Notes: a model not told the origin generated them from the letters alone. A stretch of 64,000 bases of DNA from Allobaileyella intestinalis (GCF_009695865.1 NZ_VUNB01000001.1:352472-416471); one strand, 5' to 3'. Shown: positions 52,726 through 62,884, counted from the stretch's first letter. A program made the numbers and translations.

Positions 52726-53190
52726 TCAGTCCTGTTCTTTCCGGGTAATAATCTTGTCAAACTGTTCGATGATGGCTGGGACGTTGCTTACGTTGTCTAC
52801 AACTACCAGCATGGTATTGTCTCCTGCCACTGAGCCCACAATGTGAGGGAGCTCCAGACAGTCGATGGCCTCAGCCGCTGCATTGCCGCAGCCTGAAAGA
52901 GTTTTTACCACAATGAGGTTTTCAGCTGCTGCGTAACTTACTGTGGTGTCACGGAAGATCCTGATGAATCTCTCGGAGATTGGCTGATTGTCATTTCTGT
53001 TCTCTGCATACTTATACCTTCCATTTGATGCAAGAGTCTTCACCAGCTGAAGATCCTTGATATCTCTGGAGATAGTTGCCTGCGTAACCGTATAGCCTGC
53101 TTCTTTGAGTAGTTCCTGGAGCTGATCCTGTGTTTCTACATCGTGTGAGTTAATGATTTCCAGGATCTTGTTTTGTCTGGAATACCTCAT
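52726..53190 (-). CDS. argR: Arginine repressor ArgR
   Basis: ArgR is a hexameric arginine-dependent regulator. The 154 residues show the N-terminal winged helix (RQNKILEIINSHDVETQDQL; TVTQATISRDIKDL) and the C-terminal arginine-binding and oligomer domain with GNAAAEAIDCLELPHIVGSVAGDNT. A GGAGGT ribosome site precedes ATG 53190. It sits upstream of recN and divergent from ruvC. The shared upstream region holds palindromes that might be its own operator. Confidence 0.95.
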   Translation of the reverse strand: MRYSRQNKILEIINSHDVETQDQLQELLKEAGYTVTQATISRDIKDLQLVKTLASNGRYKYAENRNDNQPISERFIRIFRDTTVSYAAAENLIVVKTLSGCGNAAAEAIDCLELPHIVGSVAGDNTMLVVVDNVSNVPAIIEQFDKIITRKEQD

Positions 53191-53442
53191 TGTTGACCTC
53201 CATCCTGATCTGAAAAAATTGGCTGCAGACAGGTTTCAATATAAAAAATGCAAAACACCGCTGCCGGGAGAAGCCTTTCTGATACAGAAAAAGTATAGCA
53301 TAAAGAAAAATATTTTTGTATAAACTATGAGATTGTATAATGTTGTTCTTTAAATAATACTGTGTTCAAAAGTTAGCAAACTCTACTGTAATCAATAGAT
53401 ATACCCATCGATATAAAATAGATTAATAGGATGAAAAGGATG

Positions 53443-53475
53443 TGTATATTCGTGAATATTCAGTTCATGTATACA
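53443..53475. promoter_or_regulatory. Palindrome cluster between argR and ruvC
   Basis: Within the 427-base gene-free stretch 53191-53617, TGAATATTCA (53453-53462) and TGTATACA (53468-53475) are perfect palindromes, and ATATTC-GT-GAATAT overlaps the first. ArgR boxes are TGAAT/ATTCA palindromes with a 4-6 base centre, so this is only a loose match. The rest of the stretch is AT-rich with no gene visible. Confidence 0.25.
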
Positions 53476-53530
53476 AGAAGAAAACACCAGCATTTATTAA
53501 GGTCAGCGGCTGACTCCTCGGGCACCGCGA

Positions 53531-53560
53531 TTAGACAATAAAAGAGTCTTCAGTTATAAT
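53531..53560 (+). promoter_or_regulatory. Candidate promoter of the ruvC operon
   Basis: TTAGAC (53531-53536), an 18-base spacer and TATAAT (53555-53560), 57 bases ahead of the ruvC start. Confidence 0.5.
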
Positions 53561-53617
53561 TACAATGATTTTTTGTGTGCTGAACAGGGTACACATATAT
53601 GAAAGGACGATTGTTTA

Positions 53618-54133
53618 ATGAGAATACTGGGAATAGACCCCGGATATGCAATACTGGGCTGGGGAGTTCTTGACTATACTGGAAACAGATTCAAAACGGT
53701 GGCATACGATTCTCTGCTGACAGATGCAGGGGTACCAATGCCAGACAGACTCAGGTCCTTGTATCTTGGACTGGAGGACATTATCCGCCGCTACCAGCCA
53801 GATGAGTGCTCCATCGAAGAGCTTTTTTTTAACAGAAACGTCACTACTGCCATCGGCGTTGGAGAGGCCAGAGGCGTTGCAATGCTCGCCTGTGCCAACC
53901 ACGACATACCTGTTTTCGAATACACTCCTATGGAAATCAAGGTTGCTCTTACAGGCTATGGCAAGGCTGAGAAAAAACAGATGCAGATGATGGTAAAGAC
54001 GATTCTGAACCTTAACGAAGTTCCAAAGCCGGACGATACTGCAGATGCCGTTGCAGCAGCTATATGTCACGCCCATTCAGGAGGAAACAACCTGAGCAGG
54101 CTTATCAGAAACGAGGGGAGGATGTCCAGATGA
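53618..54133 (+). CDS. ruvC: Holliday junction resolvase RuvC
   Basis: RuvC cuts Holliday junctions. The 171-residue protein has the catalytic acids in RILGIDPGYAILGWG (Asp7), SIEELFFNRN (Glu) and DDTADAVAAAICHA (Asp pair), a length and order typical of the family. Its stop overlaps the ruvA start as ATGA at 54130-54133. It opens the ruvC-ruvA-ruvB-queA-tgt operon. Confidence 0.96.
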   Translation: MRILGIDPGYAILGWGVLDYTGNRFKTVAYDSLLTDAGVPMPDRLRSLYLGLEDIIRRYQPDECSIEELFFNRNVTTAIGVGEARGVAMLACANHDIPVFEYTPMEIKVALTGYGKAEKKQMQMMVKTILNLNEVPKPDDTADAVAAAICHAHSGGNNLSRLIRNEGRMSR

Positions 54134-54735
54134 TCAGGCAGATAACTGGAGAATATCTTTACTACGAGAAAGGGGCAGTTGTAATTCAGACATCAGGTGG
54201 CATCGGTTTCAGAGTTTTTGTCCCAGAGCTTTCCCCGCTTTTGAATACAAGAGAAGGAGAGACAATCAGTGTGTACACACACATGGCCGTTAAGGAAGAC
54301 AGCATCTCTCTTTACGGCTTCCCTGACAGAGACAGTCTGCAGCTTTTTCAGCAGCTCATATCTGTAAACGGAGTGGGGCCTAAGGCGGCAATGTCAATCC
54401 TTTCCCTTGGAACAGTAAACAGGGTTAAATCTTACATTGCAGCAAAGGACGGGAAATCCCTGGCCAAGGCTCAGGGTGTGGGGAAAAAATCTGCAGAAAG
54501 AATAATTCTCGAGCTTTCGGACAAAATCAGTCCCCTTCCTGAAGGAGAGGCGGGGATTCCAGATACTGAGGCATCAGACATGCCTGCTGTAACCAGCCAG
54601 CGAAGTGAAGCCATAGTGGCTCTCACAACTCTGGGGTACACAAGGAAAGAAGCGGAAGATGCTATTTCTCACGTTCCTGAGGAAGACTTGAGCGCAGAAG
54701 AATATATTAAAAAGGCACTTAAATATCTGCTTTAG
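54130..54735 (+). CDS. ruvA: Holliday junction branch migration subunit RuvA
   Basis: RuvA binds the four-way junction and recruits RuvB. The frame is open from 54064, but AGGGGAGG and the ATGA overlap with ruvC mark ATG 54130, giving 201 residues starting MIRQITGEYL. The OB fold is followed by two helix-hairpin-helix motifs (LISVNGVGPKAAMSIL and AQGVGKKSAERIILEL) and the C-terminal RuvB-binding domain (ALTTLGYTRKEAEDAI). Confidence 0.95.
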   Translation: MIRQITGEYLYYEKGAVVIQTSGGIGFRVFVPELSPLLNTREGETISVYTHMAVKEDSISLYGFPDRDSLQLFQQLISVNGVGPKAAMSILSLGTVNRVKSYIAAKDGKSLAKAQGVGKKSAERIILELSDKISPLPEGEAGIPDTEASDMPAVTSQRSEAIVALTTLGYTRKEAEDAISHVPEEDLSAEEYIKKALKYLL

Positions 54736-54803
54736 TTTTCATGATTACTAAAGCTCATACAACATAAATGCAATTATAAATCCAATTTGAAGGCAGGAAT
54801 ATA

Positions 54804-55847
54804 ATGGCTGACAACGTAACATCCGGAAAGATAAAACCGGGAGAACTGAACGGGGAACTGACCCTGAGGCCTCAATATCTCAGTGAGTACTGTGGCCAGT
54901 CCCGTACTAAAGAAAATCTTTCTATATATATAGAAGCGGCAAAGATGAGAGGTGAAGCCCTGGATCACGTGCTTTTCTACGGTCCGCCGGGACTGGGAAA
55001 AACCACACTGGCCGGCATCATCGCCAACGAACTGGGGGTTGATATCAAGATAACTTCCGGTCCGGCTATTGGAAGAGCCGGAGACCTGGCTGCTATCCTT
55101 ACAAATCTCAATGAAAACGATGTTCTTTTCATCGACGAGATCCACAGGCTGAACAGGTCCGTTGAAGAAGTCCTCTATTCAGCAATGGAGGACTACGCCC
55201 TTGATATTATTATTGGAAAAGGCCCGGCGGCAAGGTCGCTGAGAATCGATTTGGCCCACTTCACCCTTATAGGAGCCACAACGAGAGCGGGCAGCCTTTC
55301 CGCACCACTGCGTGACAGATTCGGCATCATCTCAAAATTCGATTTTTACACTAAAGAAGAACTGAGAGATATTCTATACAGATCGGCAAACATGATGGGC
55401 ATATCCATAGATGACCAGAGCCTGGACGAGCTTGCCAGCAGAAGCAGAGGCACGCCAAGAATCGCCAACAGGCTCCTGAAGAGAGTAAGGGACTTCAGCG
55501 AGGTGATCTCCGACGGTAAAGTGAACCTGGCAATAACGAACAAAGCCCTTAACGCCCTGGGAATAGATGAAATGGGCCTGGAGAAACTGGACAGGGATAT
55601 TCTGACCACCATCATCAAGGGATTCGGCGGCGGCCCTGTGGGAATAGAGACAATTTCCAGCGCCATAGGCGAAGAGCGGGTAACATTGGAAGATGTTAAC
55701 GAGCCATTTCTCATTCAGCAGGAACTCTTGTACAGAACACCTAAGGGAAGGGTTGCCACGAGAAAGGCTTACGAGCACCTGGGTCTGGAATATCTTTTTG
55801 ATCAGGACCGTCAGGGCCGGTTCAGCATCCAGGATCTGGAACAGTAG
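54804..55847 (+). CDS. ruvB: Holliday junction branch migration ATPase RuvB
   Basis: RuvB is the AAA+ motor of branch migration. The 347 residues show [12 protein letters not shown], Walker [16 protein letters not shown] near residue 59, Walker [12 protein letters not shown], sensor 1 [20 protein letters not shown] and the C-terminal winged helix ([17 protein letters not shown]). It lies 68 bases after ruvA, with no terminator between. Confidence 0.97.
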   Translation: MADNVTSGKIKPGELNGELTLRPQYLSEYCGQSRTKENLSIYIEAAKMRGEALDHVLFYGPPGLGKTTLAGIIANELGVDIKITSGPAIGRAGDLAAILTNLNENDVLFIDEIHRLNRSVEEVLYSAMEDYALDIIIGKGPAARSLRIDLAHFTLIGATTRAGSLSAPLRDRFGIISKFDFYTKEELRDILYRSANMMGISIDDQSLDELASRSRGTPRIANRLLKRVRDFSEVISDGKVNLAITNKALNALGIDEMGLEKLDRDILTTIIKGFGGGPVGIETISSAIGEERVTLEDVNEPFLIQQELLYRTPKGRVATRKAYEHLGLEYLFDQDRQGRFSIQDLEQ

Positions 55848-55877
55848 AGCAGAATGAAACGAGAGGAATATAGATAG

Positions 55878-57005
55878 ATGAAACTAGAGGAATTTGATTA
55901 CGACCTTCCCCAGGAGCTTATTGCCCAGGTGCCATCCCAGCAGAGAGATCACTGCCGGCTCATGGTTTTGAACAGGGAAAAAGGAACAATTGAACACAGG
56001 CATTTCTACGATATCAAGGAGTACCTGAAGCCAGGAGACTGCCTGGTTTTAAACGATTCCAGAGTAATTCCCGCAAGGCTGTTCGGCCGCAAAGCGCCTA
56101 CAGGGGCACACATCGAGTTTTTGCTGATCAAGAGAATTCAGGGAGACCGCTGGGAAGTTATGGTCCGTCCCGGAAGGCGTCTCAAAGAAGGAGATGTGGT
56201 GGTTTTCGGCAAGGAAGCACTTCAGTTCGATGAAGATTTCAAGGAAAAAAACAGTAACGAAAAGTCCCGGGATTCCGGCGAACCGGAACATTTTTTCCGC
56301 GGCCACATTGAAGGCATATGCAACGAAAACGACGGCACCCGCATTGTCCGCTTCGAATACTCGGGAATTTTCATGGAAAGACTGGAAGAACTGGGCAGCA
56401 TGCCTCTTCCTCCTTACATAGAAAGACCTGCAGACAGCAGCGATAAAGACAGATATCAGAATGTGTACAGCAGAATTGAGGGATCAGTGGCTTGTCCTAC
56501 AGCGGGGCTGCATTTTACCAGAGAGCTGCTGGAAGAACTTGAGGACATGGGGGTCACCATCGCCTATGTCACACTTCATGTGGGAATAGGAACCTTCAGA
56601 CCGGTGAAATGTGACAATATCGAAGATCACAAAATGCACTTTGAGGAGTATTCCATTTCTACGGGAAACGCCCGGATCATCAACCAGGCAATTGATGAAG
56701 GAAGGCGTATTGTTTCTGTGGGAACTACTTCCACCAGAACCCTGGAAAGTGCTGCCGAGAAGGATCCTGAAACAGGAAATTATCATGTTAAGGCAGGCCA
56801 CAATAGCACGGGCATTTTCATATATCCAGGATACGAATTCAAGATTGTGGACGCTCTCATAACCAATTTTCACCTGCCAAAATCCACACTTATCATGCTT
56901 ATTTCAGCTCTGTACGATAAGGATAAGATCCTTGAGGCTTACAGGGAGGCAGTTAAGGAAAGATACATGTTCTTCAGTTACGGAGATGCAATGCTTATCG
57001 AATAA
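55878..57005 (+). CDS. queA: S-adenosylmethionine:tRNA ribosyltransferase-isomerase QueA
   Basis: QueA adds the epoxycyclopentane ring to preQ1 in tRNA. The protein (375 residues, usual ~340) starts MKLEEFDYDLPQELIAQ and carries LVLNDSRVIPARLFG, the PTAGLHFT motif and GTTSTRTLESAA. A hydrophilic Lys/Asn/Glu-rich insert of ~25 residues near 115-140 explains the extra length. It follows ruvB by 30 bases and precedes tgt, which acts one step earlier in the same pathway. Confidence 0.96.
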   Translation: MKLEEFDYDLPQELIAQVPSQQRDHCRLMVLNREKGTIEHRHFYDIKEYLKPGDCLVLNDSRVIPARLFGRKAPTGAHIEFLLIKRIQGDRWEVMVRPGRRLKEGDVVVFGKEALQFDEDFKEKNSNEKSRDSGEPEHFFRGHIEGICNENDGTRIVRFEYSGIFMERLEELGSMPLPPYIERPADSSDKDRYQNVYSRIEGSVACPTAGLHFTRELLEELEDMGVTIAYVTLHVGIGTFRPVKCDNIEDHKMHFEEYSISTGNARIINQAIDEGRRIVSVGTTSTRTLESAAEKDPETGNYHVKAGHNSTGIFIYPGYEFKIVDALITNFHLPKSTLIMLISALYDKDKILEAYREAVKERYMFFSYGDAMLIE

Positions 57006-57031
57006 TGGAATAAAAGCTTTTTCAGCAAAAT

Positions 57032-59468
<2,437 letters not shown>

Positions 59469-59549
59469 TGTGATGGATGCTGCGATTTAGAATAAGCCAT
59501 CTTCCACCTATGTTTATTGTTATCAAATGATTATTATTGAAAAGTTATC

Positions 59550-59617
59550 TTGAGGTCGCAGCCATTTGAGGTCACAAATTGCGACCTCAAATTTTAGACG
59601 ATGCTGGTGCCAGGCAC
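59550..59617. repeat. Inverted repeat plus GTGCCAGGCAC palindrome (REP-like)
   Basis: TTGAGGTCGCA (59550-59560) and TGCGACCTCAA (59580-59590) form a perfect 11-bp stem. A third TTGAGGTC lies in the loop (59567-59574), and the palindrome GTGCCAGGCAC (59607-59617) follows. Such paired palindromes resemble small mobile REP-type elements, but one copy alone cannot prove it. Confidence 0.5.
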
Positions 59618-59694
59618 TAACATACCATAAGGATGTCGGCTTCAAGACGGTCGATGAGAACGCCGAAGAATATATTATGGTGTGCGAATTATAA
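59611..59694 (+). pseudogene. C-terminal remnant of a GNAT acetyltransferase
   Basis: About 27 codons read QALTYHKDVGFKTVDE and end in EYIMVCEL and a stop at 59692. This resembles the last strand-helix-strand of a GNAT acetyltransferase, where a GF pair follows the final helix. The upstream part of the gene is gone and replaced by the palindromic sequence. Confidence 0.5.
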
Positions 59695-59709
59695 GGAGAG
59701 ATTTGACAT

Positions 59710-60021
59710 ATGGCATCAAGCAAGGAATACCTGGATTTTATACTGGAGCAGCTTTCGGGTCTGGATGATGTGACCTATCGGGCGATGATGGGAGAATACA
59801 TCATTTACTATCGCGGAAAGATTGTCGGTGGCATTTACGATGATTGTCTTTTTGTGAAGCCGACAAAATCTGCTGTGGCGATGATGCCAAATACGGACAT
59901 GGAACTTCCGTATGATGGTGCAAAGGAAATGCTGCTCGTTGATAACGTGGACAATAAGGAGTTCCTGAGAGAATTGCTGGTAGCGATGTATCCGGAGTTG
60001 CCTGCTCCGAAGAAAAAATAA
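59710..60021 (+). CDS. TfoX N-terminal domain family protein
   Basis: The 103-residue protein has the TfoX-N pattern: VTYRAMMGEYIIYYRGKIVGGIYDD, LFVKPT, and the closing Pro/Lys tail. In gamma-proteobacteria TfoX regulates competence, but in Bacillota stand-alone TfoX-N domains are of unknown role. AAGGAGAG precedes ATG 59710. It is one of the few intact genes in the degraded region and may be acquired. Confidence 0.8.
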   Translation: MASSKEYLDFILEQLSGLDDVTYRAMMGEYIIYYRGKIVGGIYDDCLFVKPTKSAVAMMPNTDMELPYDGAKEMLLVDNVDNKEFLRELLVAMYPELPAPKKK

Positions 60022-60049
60022 CAAGATTGAGAGTTTAGGAGACGACAGC

Positions 60050-60352
60050 TTGAACGAATCAGAGTTATATAAAGAACTTGGAGTGTTGACAAAAGAAAAG
60101 GATAAATGGGAAGAAAGCATTCAGTATGTTTCATCCCTTCTTTCACATGATTCTGTAAAGATAAAAGCAAAGGCGCTCTAGCTACTTGGCGAAATGGGCC
60201 TTGTATATCCTCTGTTAGTGCAGGATGCGGTTGTCGAGTGTTATCTGGGCATCAGAAAATATCGCCACGAACACTCCCGACATTTATGAGAATTACATGA
60301 CGATATTTGAAACGCTTCTGCACGATGCAGATGACAAGGTAAGGATGGAAGT
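60050..60352 (+). pseudogene. HEAT-repeat protein pseudogene
   Basis: A TTG start with AGGAGA upstream begins NESELYKELGVLTKEKDKW and runs through HEAT-like helices. It stops at a TAG (60179-60181) exactly where AKAL-W-LLGEMG would be expected, so TGG has changed to TAG. The same frame continues to QDAVVE. The text then resumes in another frame as VIWASENIATNTPDIYENY, with the middle of the protein deleted, and breaks off after DDKVRME. Nonsense mutation plus internal deletion mean no working protein. Confidence 0.7.
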
Positions 60353-60526
60353 TTCAATAAGGACTTTTGTAAATGGTGCTATGCAGACGGAAAGTTTGCT
60401 TACAAAACAAAAGACTCCTTGCTTGATTATTTGGTAGGTCATATGCCAAATCCGGATAATACGCCTGATGATGAAAGGCGTGCTTACTTTGATGGTTATC
60501 TTTCACAACTCAAACACTGGAAATAA
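60353..60526 (+). pseudogene. C-terminal fragment of a zinc-ribbon protein
   Basis: The frame reads NKDFCKWCYADGKFAYKTK, then a Pro/Asp/Arg-rich helix and SQLKHWK before the stop. The CKWCYADGKF stretch is the second half of the putative zinc-ribbon family PF12674, usually found as CxxCGxP...YCKWCY at the end of regulators or methyltransferases. The first half is missing; it is joined directly to the HEAT pseudogene. Confidence 0.6.
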
Positions 60527-60598
60527 AACAGAATATGGCTCCACTCTTTCAGCAAATACGTCGGTGGCGCTCTCGGCATTCCCATCGCTTCTTCCAAT

Positions 60599-60631
60599 TT
60601 GTATTGCAATCCGCAAGACTGTGTAATACAA
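60599..60631 (+). promoter_or_regulatory. Promoter with overlapping operator for the relB-type operon
   Basis: TTGTAT (60599-60604), 17 bases, TGTAAT (60622-60627). The inverted repeat TTGTATT / AATACAA (60599-60605, 60625-60631) overlaps both boxes, the usual layout for antitoxin autorepression. Confidence 0.55.
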
Positions 60632-60654
60632 TAATTCCAAAAGGAGGTGTTACC

Positions 60655-60951
60655 ATGAAAGATGCAACCGTAAGCGCACGTGTCGAATGTGATGTCAAGA
60701 ACGAGGCAGAAGATATTCTCCAGAAACTCGGTATCCCCGTATCTGTCGTAATCAACTCTCTTTATCGGCAGATTATTTACAGACATGGCGTTCCCTTCTC
60801 TCTTACGATTCCTAAGGAACCGAAAACGCTAGATACCATGTCTGAGGCCGAGCTGAACGCAAAACTTATGCACAGTTATGAACAGTCACTCCGCGGCGAA
60901 GGCCGCCCGTTCACTGAGGTTTTTGATGAACTCGAAAGGAGCCTCAGATAA
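60655..60951 (+). CDS. RelB/DinJ-family antitoxin
   Basis: The 98-residue protein has the ribbon-helix-helix start DATVSARVECDVKNEAEDIL and the DinJ-like GIPVSVVINSLYRQII, followed by an acidic C-terminal tail that should wrap the toxin. AAGGAGGTG at ideal spacing decides for ATG 60655 within a longer open frame. The toxin gene follows with no gap (TAA then ATG). It probably represses its own promoter through the inverted repeat upstream. Confidence 0.85.
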   Translation: MKDATVSARVECDVKNEAEDILQKLGIPVSVVINSLYRQIIYRHGVPFSLTIPKEPKTLDTMSEAELNAKLMHSYEQSLRGEGRPFTEVFDELERSLR

Positions 60952-61287
60952 ATGGATTCTTACGAAATCATCATGACTCCGGATGCCACGACAGACCTTG
61001 TGGAACTGCGTGACTATATTGCCGATATCCTTCTCGTCCCGGATACGGCGCTTTCCTATGTCCGTGCGATCCGTAAGGAAATCAGCAAACTGTCGGAAAT
61101 GCCCGGTCGGATAAAGCCTGTCAATGACGAACCATGGCATTCACGAGGAATCCGGAAAATCATGGCAAAGAATTTCTATATCTATTACCGGATCGATGAG
61201 GATGCCAAACAGGTCTACATCATGAACGTCATCTACAACAGGCGCGACCAGCTTCGACAGCTCGCGAATATGAAACTCGACTTATAA
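60952..61287 (+). CDS. RelE/ParE-superfamily toxin
   Basis: The 111-residue protein begins YEIIMTPDATTDLVELRDYI and continues with WHSRGIRKIMAKNFYIYYRI and VYIMNVIYNRRDQLRQL, the ParE-like pattern of this fold. Whether it cuts mRNA on the ribosome (RelE type) or poisons gyrase (ParE type) is unclear; the strand pattern and NRRDQ end look closer to ParE. It is directly coupled to the antitoxin and appears intact. Confidence 0.83.
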   Translation: MDSYEIIMTPDATTDLVELRDYIADILLVPDTALSYVRAIRKEISKLSEMPGRIKPVNDEPWHSRGIRKIMAKNFYIYYRIDEDAKQVYIMNVIYNRRDQLRQLANMKLDL

Positions 61288-61326
61288 AACACTTCTCGTT
61301 ACTTTAGCGGGGAGTGTTCTTTTCAA
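61287..61326 (+). terminator. Probable terminator after the toxin gene
   Basis: AACACT pairs with AGTGTT, with extra pairs inside (CTC/GGG wobble), followed by CTTTTC. It starts right at the toxin stop. Confidence 0.6.
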
Positions 61327-61346
61327 AGCAAAAGTCCAACAGGATG

Positions 61347-61370
61347 TAAGCAGTAAACTAAGCAGTAAAC
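61347..61370 (+). repeat. Two-copy 12-bp tandem repeat
   Basis: TAAGCAGTAAAC occurs twice in direct tandem with no mismatch, between the toxin terminator and the long hairpin. Confidence 0.85.
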
Positions 61371-61385
61371 GAACAGTGTCTATTA

Positions 61386-61435
61386 TCCTCCATGCGTTTA
61401 TTCTTACAATCATGTAAGAATAAACGCATGGAGGA
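61386..61435. repeat. Perfect 22-bp hairpin covering a ribosome site
   Basis: The arms 61386-61407 and 61414-61435 are exact reverse complements around loop AATCAT. The right arm contains GGAGG (61430-61434), which lies 7 bases ahead of ATG 61442. That ATG opens a 19-codon frame (starting MDDRVYMESNQ, stop 61499-61501). It may be a miniature element, an IS remnant or an RNA switch. Confidence 0.85.
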
Positions 61436-61549
61436 ATTTGTATGGATGATCGCGTGTACATGGAATCAAACCAAGCACATTTAGGGGTAGAAATGCCGTA
61501 GTCGAATGGATGCTGGATCAAAGAGGAGATATTACTTGTGACGAATCAC

Positions 61550-61707
61550 ACAGAATGAATTTCGTGGAGGCCGTTACAAATAATTTGCCAATACAAAATA
61601 CAGAGGAATGTCTGGTCATAGATGCACCCGGGGTCCATGTAGAAGTCAATGCATTTGTGCCGGAGTGGCAGCTCAAGATGGTTCTGGAGGGGCTCAAGCA
61701 TGCTTAA
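61550..61707 (+). pseudogene. IS66 accessory gene tnpA, C-terminal remnant
   Basis: The frame ends VHVEVNAFVPEWQLKMVLEG and LKHA, the usual end of the small IS66 TnpA protein, and overlaps the next start by 8 bases as intact IS66 does. The N-terminal helix-turn-helix part is not recognisable upstream, so the gene is truncated. Confidence 0.6.
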
Positions 61708-61866
61708 CGACATCAGTCCGGGGCGGTTCAGAAAAATCTACATCGCCTGCGGCTATACCGACCTGCGCTATGGAGTGGACGGTCTAGCAAGAGTCATCCA
61801 GGAAGAGTTCGAACTGGATTCATTCCAGACAGATATACTTTTCCTGTTCTGTGGCAGGAGGTCAGA
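61700..61866 (+). pseudogene. IS66 tnpB, N-terminal remnant
   Basis: From ATG 61700 the frame reads FRKIYIACGYTDLRYGVDGL, then QEEFELDSFQTDILFLFCGR, the hallmark first half of the IS66 Orf2/TnpB protein. It breaks after GRRSDRI, where the normal continuation (LLWEGDG-type) is replaced by unrelated sequence. Confidence 0.75.
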
Positions 61867-62040
61867 CCGCATTGGAATCCGCGCAGCAAAAAGGTCTACG
61901 TCTGGAAATGCAGAAAGCACTCCAAGGAAGGTCCGCGGGGCTGCATGGGCCGCAATCTTCACGAAGAGGATGTTCACTCGGCGGTGGTTAAGGCCATCCA
62001 GCAGACGCTCTTCACCCGGACAGAATGCGCTTTACCATGA
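61862..62040 (+). pseudogene. Serine recombinase C-terminal remnant
   Basis: In the frame of the TGG at 61873 the text reads HWNPRSKKVYVWKCRKHSKE, then GCMGRNLHEEDVHSAVVKAI, and ends at TGA 62038. This matches the recombinase zinc-ribbon and following helix of large serine recombinases (VW-C...C...E..L..A). It is fused out of frame to the IS66 fragment. Confidence 0.6.
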
Positions 62041-62072
62041 AGGCGGGGATGGTAACAGAAGTGGCGATGGGA

Positions 62073-62669
62073 TTATCTCTCTATCCCAGCATTAATAAAT
62101 CTGCCAAGGATCTGCTGGTACCGGTACCATCGTTCATTTTTCTCCCAGCTAAGGCTCCTGTTTACAGCGAAAGATCCGTTAAGGATGAACTTAAAAAGCA
62201 TCTCGGCTTCATCTGCGGCGAGGCCTGTATGCGCCATAAGATCCGGGACAACTTTATCATGCTCATGAGCGGCAATCCTCTGGATGATATGGTCGCTGAC
62301 AGATACGTCCATAAACAAGTGATGATATTTATCAGAATCAGCAATCCGCTGGCAGGCGGGCAGGACGGTTTCATTCTTACTGAGCACATATGACCTGCCG
62401 CTGCCGATAATATCGAGTACATCAACAACCGTTCCGGAGCCGCTCTCTGAAAAGAGGAGGGCGTCATCGATGACACTGTCCAGTACTTCATCCAGGCTGT
62501 CAAAATGCAGGTAAAAGGTAGAACGGGCAATCTCAGCCTGCCTGCAGACCATGGTGACATTGATCTTGTCATAGGCGGTCTCTTTATTCAGTTCCAGAAG
62601 CGCGTCTTTGATGACCATCTGTGTGTATAACGTTCTTCGGTCAGTCTTTTTCTGATTTGGTGACTTCAT
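62073..62669 (-). CDS. TetR/AcrR-family transcriptional repressor
   Basis: The ~198-residue protein has the TetR helix-turn-helix: VIKDALLELNKETAYDKINV, then VCRQAEIARSTFYLHFDSL. The C-terminal ligand and dimer domain carries no motif that names its ligand. GTG 62678 is a possible alternative start. It is divergent from the sirtuin gene, and an 11-bp imperfect palindrome in the shared region is a good operator candidate. It likely controls the sirtuin gene, itself, or both. Confidence 0.85.
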   Translation of the reverse strand: MKSPNQKKTDRRTLYTQMVIKDALLELNKETAYDKINVTMVCRQAEIARSTFYLHFDSLDEVLDSVIDDALLFSESGSGTVVDVLDIIGSGRSYVLSKNETVLPACQRIADSDKYHHLFMDVSVSDHIIQRIAAHEHDKVVPDLMAHTGLAADEAEMLFKFILNGSFAVNRSLSWEKNERWYRYQQILGRFINAGIER

Positions 62670-62722
62670 TTTATTCACCGTCTTTCTCTGATATCTGCAA
62701 TCGAATATTCCCGATCATGAGA

Positions 62723-62758
62723 AACTCCTGTACAGTTTTGCGATTCTGTACGGGAGTT
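62723..62758. repeat. 13-bp inverted repeat between tetR and sirtuin
   Basis: AACTCCTGTACAG (62723-62735) and CTGTACGGGAGTT (62746-62758) pair with one wobble across a 10-base loop, followed by ATTCTTTT. It could be a relict terminator on the plus strand or an additional operator. Confidence 0.6.
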
Positions 62759-62809
62759 ATTCTTTTGAGAGAATGTGTTCTTCTCATTTTTCCAAATTTA
62801 AATATATTA

Positions 62810-62834
62810 GTTTATAGACAGGGTGTCAATAAAC
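62810..62834. promoter_or_regulatory. Candidate TetR operator
   Basis: GTTTATAGACA-GGG-TGTCAATAAAC is an 11-bp inverted repeat with one mismatch and a 3-base centre, ~50 bases ahead of the sirtuin start and ~140 bases from tetR. Size and symmetry fit TetR-family operators. Confidence 0.55.
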
Positions 62835-62884
62835 TGTTGCAAACCTTGTATCGCAGAATCAAAAATGAGAGAGGAATGAAAATC

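Noticed and set aside
62025..62393. 122-codon plus-strand frame overlapping tetR
   Set aside because: It is antisense to a clear TetR gene and has no recognisable motif.
62723..62758. Calling the 13-bp inverted repeat a terminator of a plus-strand gene
   Set aside because: No plus-strand gene ends shortly upstream; it may be a relict or an operator, so I listed it as a repeat.
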